A model generated the notes under the pieces. It did no database searches, was not told the origin of the DNA, and was given only the letters and a program-made list of their open reading frames with translations. This document shows positions 60,928-64,000 of a stretch of 64,000 nt of DNA, piece by piece. Position 1 is the stretch's first letter; the number at the start of each line of letters is the position of its first letter. The translations under genes and the position numbers were made by a program. The DNA is taken from assembly GCF_900277125.1 (NCBI RefSeq), contig NZ_OPYN01000207.1, forward strand, positions 186,001 to 250,000, given 5' to 3'. This DNA comes from Pseudomonas inefficax. Its GTDB lineage: Bacteria; Pseudomonadota; Gammaproteobacteria; Pseudomonadales; Pseudomonadaceae.

Positions 60928-61977
60928 ATGACCACGCTTTTCGATCCGATCACCCTGGGCGACCTGCAACTGCCCAACCGCATCATCATGGCCCCGCTCA
61001 CCCGCTGCCGGGCCGACGACGGCCGCGTACCCAACGCGTTGATGGCCGAGTACTACGTGCAGCGCGCCAGCGCCGGGCTGATCCTAAGCGAGGCGACCTC
61101 GGTCAGCGCCATGGGCGTCGGCTACCCGGATACCCCCGGTATCTGGAACGACGAACAGGTGCGTGGCTGGAACAATGTGACCAAGGCCGTGCATGCCGCC
61201 GGCGGGCGCATCTTCCTGCAGCTATGGCATGTAGGCCGCATCTCCCACCCCAGCTACCTGAACGGCGAGCTGCCGGTAGCCCCCAGTGCAATTCAGCCTA
61301 AAGGCCATGTAAGCCTGGTACGCCCGCTCAGCGACTACCCCACCCCGCGCGCGCTGGAAACCGAAGAAATCATCGACATCGTCGAGGCCTACCGCAGCGG
61401 TGCCGAGAATGCCAAGGCTGCCGGTTTCGATGGCGTGGAAATCCACGGTGCCAACGGCTACCTGCTCGACCAGTTCCTGCAGAGCAGCACCAACCAGCGC
61501 ACCGACCGCTACGGCGGCTCGCTGGAAAACCGTGCGCGGCTGCTGCTGGAAGTGACCGATGCGGCCATCGAGGTGTGGGGCGCCAACCGCGTCGGCGTGC
61601 ACCTGGCACCGCGTGCCGATGCCCATGACATGGGCGATGCCGACCGCGCCGAAACCTTTACCTACGTAGCCCGCGAGCTGGGCAAGCGGGGTATTGCCTT
61701 CATCTGCTCGCGTGAAAAGGAAGCCGATGACAGTATCGGCCCGCTGATCAAGGAAGCGTTCGGTGGCCCGTACATCGTCAATGAGCGGTTTGACAAGGCC
61801 AGTGCCAATGCGGCCCTGGCCAGTGGCAAGGCTGACGCCGTGGCGTTTGGCGTGCCGTTCATCGCCAACCCTGACCTGCCGGCGCGGCTGGCGGCGGATG
61901 CGCCGTTGAACGAGGCGCGGCCGGAGACTTTCTATGGCAAGGGGCCGGTGGGATACATCGACTATCCGCGGTTGTAA
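60928..61977 (+). CDS. nemA: old yellow enzyme / xenobiotic reductase (NemA-like)
   Basis: 349-residue OYE-family flavoprotein: start MTTLFDPITLGDLQLPNRII, FMN-binding and catalytic FDGVEIHGANGYLLDQFLQ (His and Asn), then RTDRYGGSLENRARLL. Reduces activated alkenes, N-ethylmaleimide and nitro compounds with NADPH. Linked to the upstream ArsR gene. Subfamily (NemA versus XenB) is not decided. Confidence 0.88.
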   Translation: MTTLFDPITLGDLQLPNRIIMAPLTRCRADDGRVPNALMAEYYVQRASAGLILSEATSVSAMGVGYPDTPGIWNDEQVRGWNNVTKAVHAAGGRIFLQLWHVGRISHPSYLNGELPVAPSAIQPKGHVSLVRPLSDYPTPRALETEEIIDIVEAYRSGAENAKAAGFDGVEIHGANGYLLDQFLQSSTNQRTDRYGGSLENRARLLLEVTDAAIEVWGANRVGVHLAPRADAHDMGDADRAETFTYVARELGKRGIAFICSREKEADDSIGPLIKEAFGGPYIVNERFDKASANAALASGKADAVAFGVPFIANPDLPARLAADAPLNEARPETFYGKGPVGYIDYPRL

Positions 61978-61986
61978 CTGAAATCG

Positions 61987-62095
61987 CCGGGGCCGCTTTG
62001 CGGCCCTTTCGCGACACAAGGCCGCTCCTACAGGAAATCGCGTTCCCCTGTAGGAGCGGCCTTGTGTCGCGAAAGGAGGGCAAAGCCCTCCCCTA
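61987..62095. repeat. REP pair
   Basis: Long-type inverted pair (CGGCCCTTTCGCGACACAAG / mirror) between convergent genes. Confidence 0.88.
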
Positions 62096-62100
62096 CCATG

Positions 62101-62970
62101 TCACGGCCGGGCATTGATCTGCTGCTGCAGGTTCTGAACCTGGCTCTGCAAGGTATTCAGGTTACGGGTCGTCTGCGCCCTGAAGGCATCGAACTCCTGC
62201 ACCGAAGCACCACCGGAGGCCGCCGCGGCCGGGCGGTTGTCGATCTGGCTCTTGAGCACCAGAATGTCCTGCTCCAGGCTCTGGATGGCCGCGCTCGGGT
62301 TACCCTGCTTCTTCAATGCCGCCACCTCGCTGCCCAGGCTCTTGAGCTGCCCATCCAGCTTGGCGCCATCCACCTGCGCGGCCTTCAGCGCAGCGACCTG
62401 TTCGTTCAACCCCTTGAATTGGGTATCCAGCTTGCCCCCATCGACCTGGCCCGAGCGCAATGCGGCCAGTTCACCATTCACCGCCTTCAACTGCGCCTGC
62501 AACTGGCTTTGCAGCTCGGTCACGGCCTTCTGCTGTTCACGGGTATCGGCCAGCACCTGCTCAAGGCGCTTGCCCAGGTCGCCGGTCTGCCCGGCCACGC
62601 CCTTCTGCAACTGGCGCAATTGCAGCTTCAGCGCCTCGCTGTTGGTAGTGGCGCCGGATTCGCTGGCCGCCACCTTGCCACTGATCGCCTGCAGGCGCCC
62701 GGCCGCTTCTTCGCTGATGCGGGCGAAGCTTTCCTGGGTCGCCACCAGCTGCTGCTCCATCAGCGAGATCTGCTGGAAGCTCCACCAGCCAAGGCCCGCC
62801 AAGGCGATGAACGAGGCGCCGAGCAACGCCCAGAGCGGCGCCGTGCTGGCACCGCGGGCGGCTTTCTGGCGGCTGCGCGCCACGTGCGCCGGCATCAGTT
62901 CGTCATCGTCATGGGTGCCGGCACGCAGGGTCGGCACGTCATCGTAGTCATCGTGAGCATGGTTACGCAT
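62101..62970 (-). CDS. single-pass coiled-coil membrane protein
   Basis: 289-residue protein. An acidic His-rich N-terminus (MRNHAHDDYDDVPTL) is followed by a TM helix at about residues 45-64 (APLWALLGASFIALAGLGWW) and a long coiled coil. It contains repeated blocks such as SGQVDGGKLDTQFKGLNEQV and KAAQVDGAKLDGQLKSLGSE. The layout (cytoplasmic start, periplasmic coiled coil) suggests a scaffold or envelope link; family not recognised. The start is the ATG giving MRNHAH. Confidence 0.8.
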   Translation of the reverse strand: MRNHAHDDYDDVPTLRAGTHDDDELMPAHVARSRQKAARGASTAPLWALLGASFIALAGLGWWSFQQISLMEQQLVATQESFARISEEAAGRLQAISGKVAASESGATTNSEALKLQLRQLQKGVAGQTGDLGKRLEQVLADTREQQKAVTELQSQLQAQLKAVNGELAALRSGQVDGGKLDTQFKGLNEQVAALKAAQVDGAKLDGQLKSLGSEVAALKKQGNPSAAIQSLEQDILVLKSQIDNRPAAAASGGASVQEFDAFRAQTTRNLNTLQSQVQNLQQQINARP

Positions 62971-63057
62971 GGATACATTCAACCGCGGTAGTCGCAAAGA
63001 GGCACGAGTATAAACCGCCAGCGCGGCGCGTTGATGACCATTGTCGGCCGGGCGGCT

Positions 63058-64000
63058 TCACTGCCCCGGGGGCTGATGCTTCCACCAGGCGCAGAATTCA
63101 TCCAGCGCCGTCCACAGGCTGACCTTGGGCTGGTAATCCAGGTACTGTCGGGCACGGCTGATATCCAGGGTGAAATCGCGGCTCATCACCTGCATCCCCA
63201 GGCGCGACAGGGTCGGTTGCGGGCGCCCCGGCCACAACATGCAAGCCGCCTCGTTCAGCGCGGCCAGGCTGTAACCCAGGCCGTAGGAACGGTAACGGGT
63301 AACCTGCGGCAGCTGCATCTGACGCATCACGTAGTTGACCACGTCCCACAGCGGCAACGGCTGGCCGTTGCTGATGTTGTAGGCCTGGCCCAGCGCCCGG
63401 TCGTCGGCGAACAAGGCACTGAGCAGCGCTTCGTTGAGGTTGTGCACGCTGGTGAAATCAACTTTGTTAAGGCCGTTGCCGATGATTGCCACACGCCCCT
63501 TGCGCTGCATCTGCATCAGCCGCGGGAAGATACTGGCATCGCCCGCGCCAGTGACGAAGCGTGGGCGCAGTGCCAGTACCTCGAGACCGAACTCCTGGGC
63601 ACCGAATACCTTCTGCTCGGCCATGTGCTTGGTATGCCCGTAGTGGTCGTGAAAGCGGCGCGGCACCTGGTCTTCCCGGATGTCCAGGCGCGAGCGGCCA
63701 TTGAAGTAGATCGACGGAGAAGACAGGTGTACCAGGCGTCGCACGTGCTCCTTCAAGCAGCCCTCGACCACGTTTTCGGTGACCACCACATTGCCTTGGT
63801 AGAAATCCTGATAGCGCCCCCAGTTGCCCACTGCGCCAGCGCAATGCACCACCGCATCGACGCCCTGGCACAGGCGGCGGGCCAGTTCGGCATCACCCAG
63901 ATCGCCGGAGATGAACTGGGCGCCGCGCTTGACCAGGTGCTCGACCCCTTCGGCTCGACGGCCGCTGACCCGCACGTCCAGGCCCTGCTCCAGGGCAAAG
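63058..64000 (-). CDS. NAD-dependent epimerase/dehydratase, 5' end outside window
   Basis: Partial protein of the extended SDR (3-beta-HSD/epimerase) family. Visible are the GDLGDAELARR segment, a Rossmann strand VDAVVHCAGAVGN, and the catalytic YxxxK in HYGHTKHMAEQKV. Its start lies beyond the right edge: the frame stays open to 64000. It ends MSRDFTLDISRARQYLDYQPK, typical of the family. Confidence 0.85.
   Translation of the reverse strand, partial: FALEQGLDVRVSGRRAEGVEHLVKRGAQFISGDLGDAELARRLCQGVDAVVHCAGAVGNWGRYQDFYQGNVVVTENVVEGCLKEHVRRLVHLSSPSIYFNGRSRLDIREDQVPRRFHDHYGHTKHMAEQKVFGAQEFGLEVLALRPRFVTGAGDASIFPRLMQMQRKGRVAIIGNGLNKVDFTSVHNLNEALLSALFADDRALGQAYNISNGQPLPLWDVVNYVMRQMQLPQVTRYRSYGLGYSLAALNEAACMLWPGRPQPTLSRLGMQVMSRDFTLDISRARQYLDYQPKVSLWTALDEFCAWWKHQPPGQ

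Overview
The window is chromosomal DNA from a Pseudomonas of the P. putida group. The evidence is a TtgR/TtgABC efflux locus with near-identical TtgR sequence, a PcaR/PcaK pair that matches the P. putida proteins as I remember them, an MvaT/TurA-type silencer, high GC, and at least 22 copies of the short palindromic REP elements typical of P. putida, nearly all between genes. I see no rRNA, tRNA, prophage, insertion sequence or CRISPR array. One gene (about 46.8-48.0 kb) has visibly lower GC and looks acquired.

Layout. 0-11 kb: a secreted protein made of 13-residue tandem repeats, a flavin-reductase-like protein, two small genes, and a run of regulator/enzyme pairs: AraC with an ABM monooxygenase across a perfect 25-bp inverted repeat, a ThDP decarboxylase with LysR, an NmrA-like reductase, an MBL-fold protein with LysR, and oxaloacetate decarboxylase. 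9.7-18.1 kb: a DHA2 drug exporter, then ttgR facing ttgABC across the TtgR operator. 18.4-21.5 kb: an OprD/BenF-type porin, a LysR regulator and an Mpo1-like protein. 21.6-31.4 kb: the protocatechuate branch of the beta-ketoadipate pathway, all on the minus strand (pcaR, pcaK, pcaI-J-F-T-B-D-C), with PcaR-type operators before pcaR and pcaI and a candidate far upstream of pcaK. Together these genes take up 4-hydroxybenzoate/protocatechuate-type substrates and convert carboxymuconate to succinyl-CoA and acetyl-CoA.

31.5-46.6 kb is mostly housekeeping: a possible small RNA next to the pcaR operator, a small conserved protein, a PitA phosphate transporter, a HerA-like ATPase, a chemoreceptor behind a FliA-type promoter, a tightly overlapping three-gene envelope operon (GT4 glycosyltransferase, DUF2334 deacetylase, YbhN-like membrane protein), purU, mvaT, sbcB, a PilZ protein, a TPR lipoprotein and pykA. 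46.8-48.0 kb holds the low-GC delta-60-repeat gene.

48.1-64 kb: a 2Fe-2S flavin reductase, class I fumarase, a GNAT/nitrilase pair, an NTF2-like protein, a DJ-1/PfpI protein, a YceI/phospholipase D pair, a small membrane protein with a serine hydrolase, a shortened acyl-CoA dehydrogenase, the ornithine-lipid genes olsBA, an ACP phosphodiesterase, an ArsR regulator with an old-yellow-enzyme reductase, a coiled-coil membrane protein, and a sugar-epimerase-like gene that runs off the right edge.

The best candidates for undescribed biology are the three-gene envelope operon (it has the parts to make, deacetylate and translocate a glycolipid), the repeat-built secreted protein, and the possible PcaR-linked small RNA. 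These are inferences from gene content and sequence motifs. No database search was possible.
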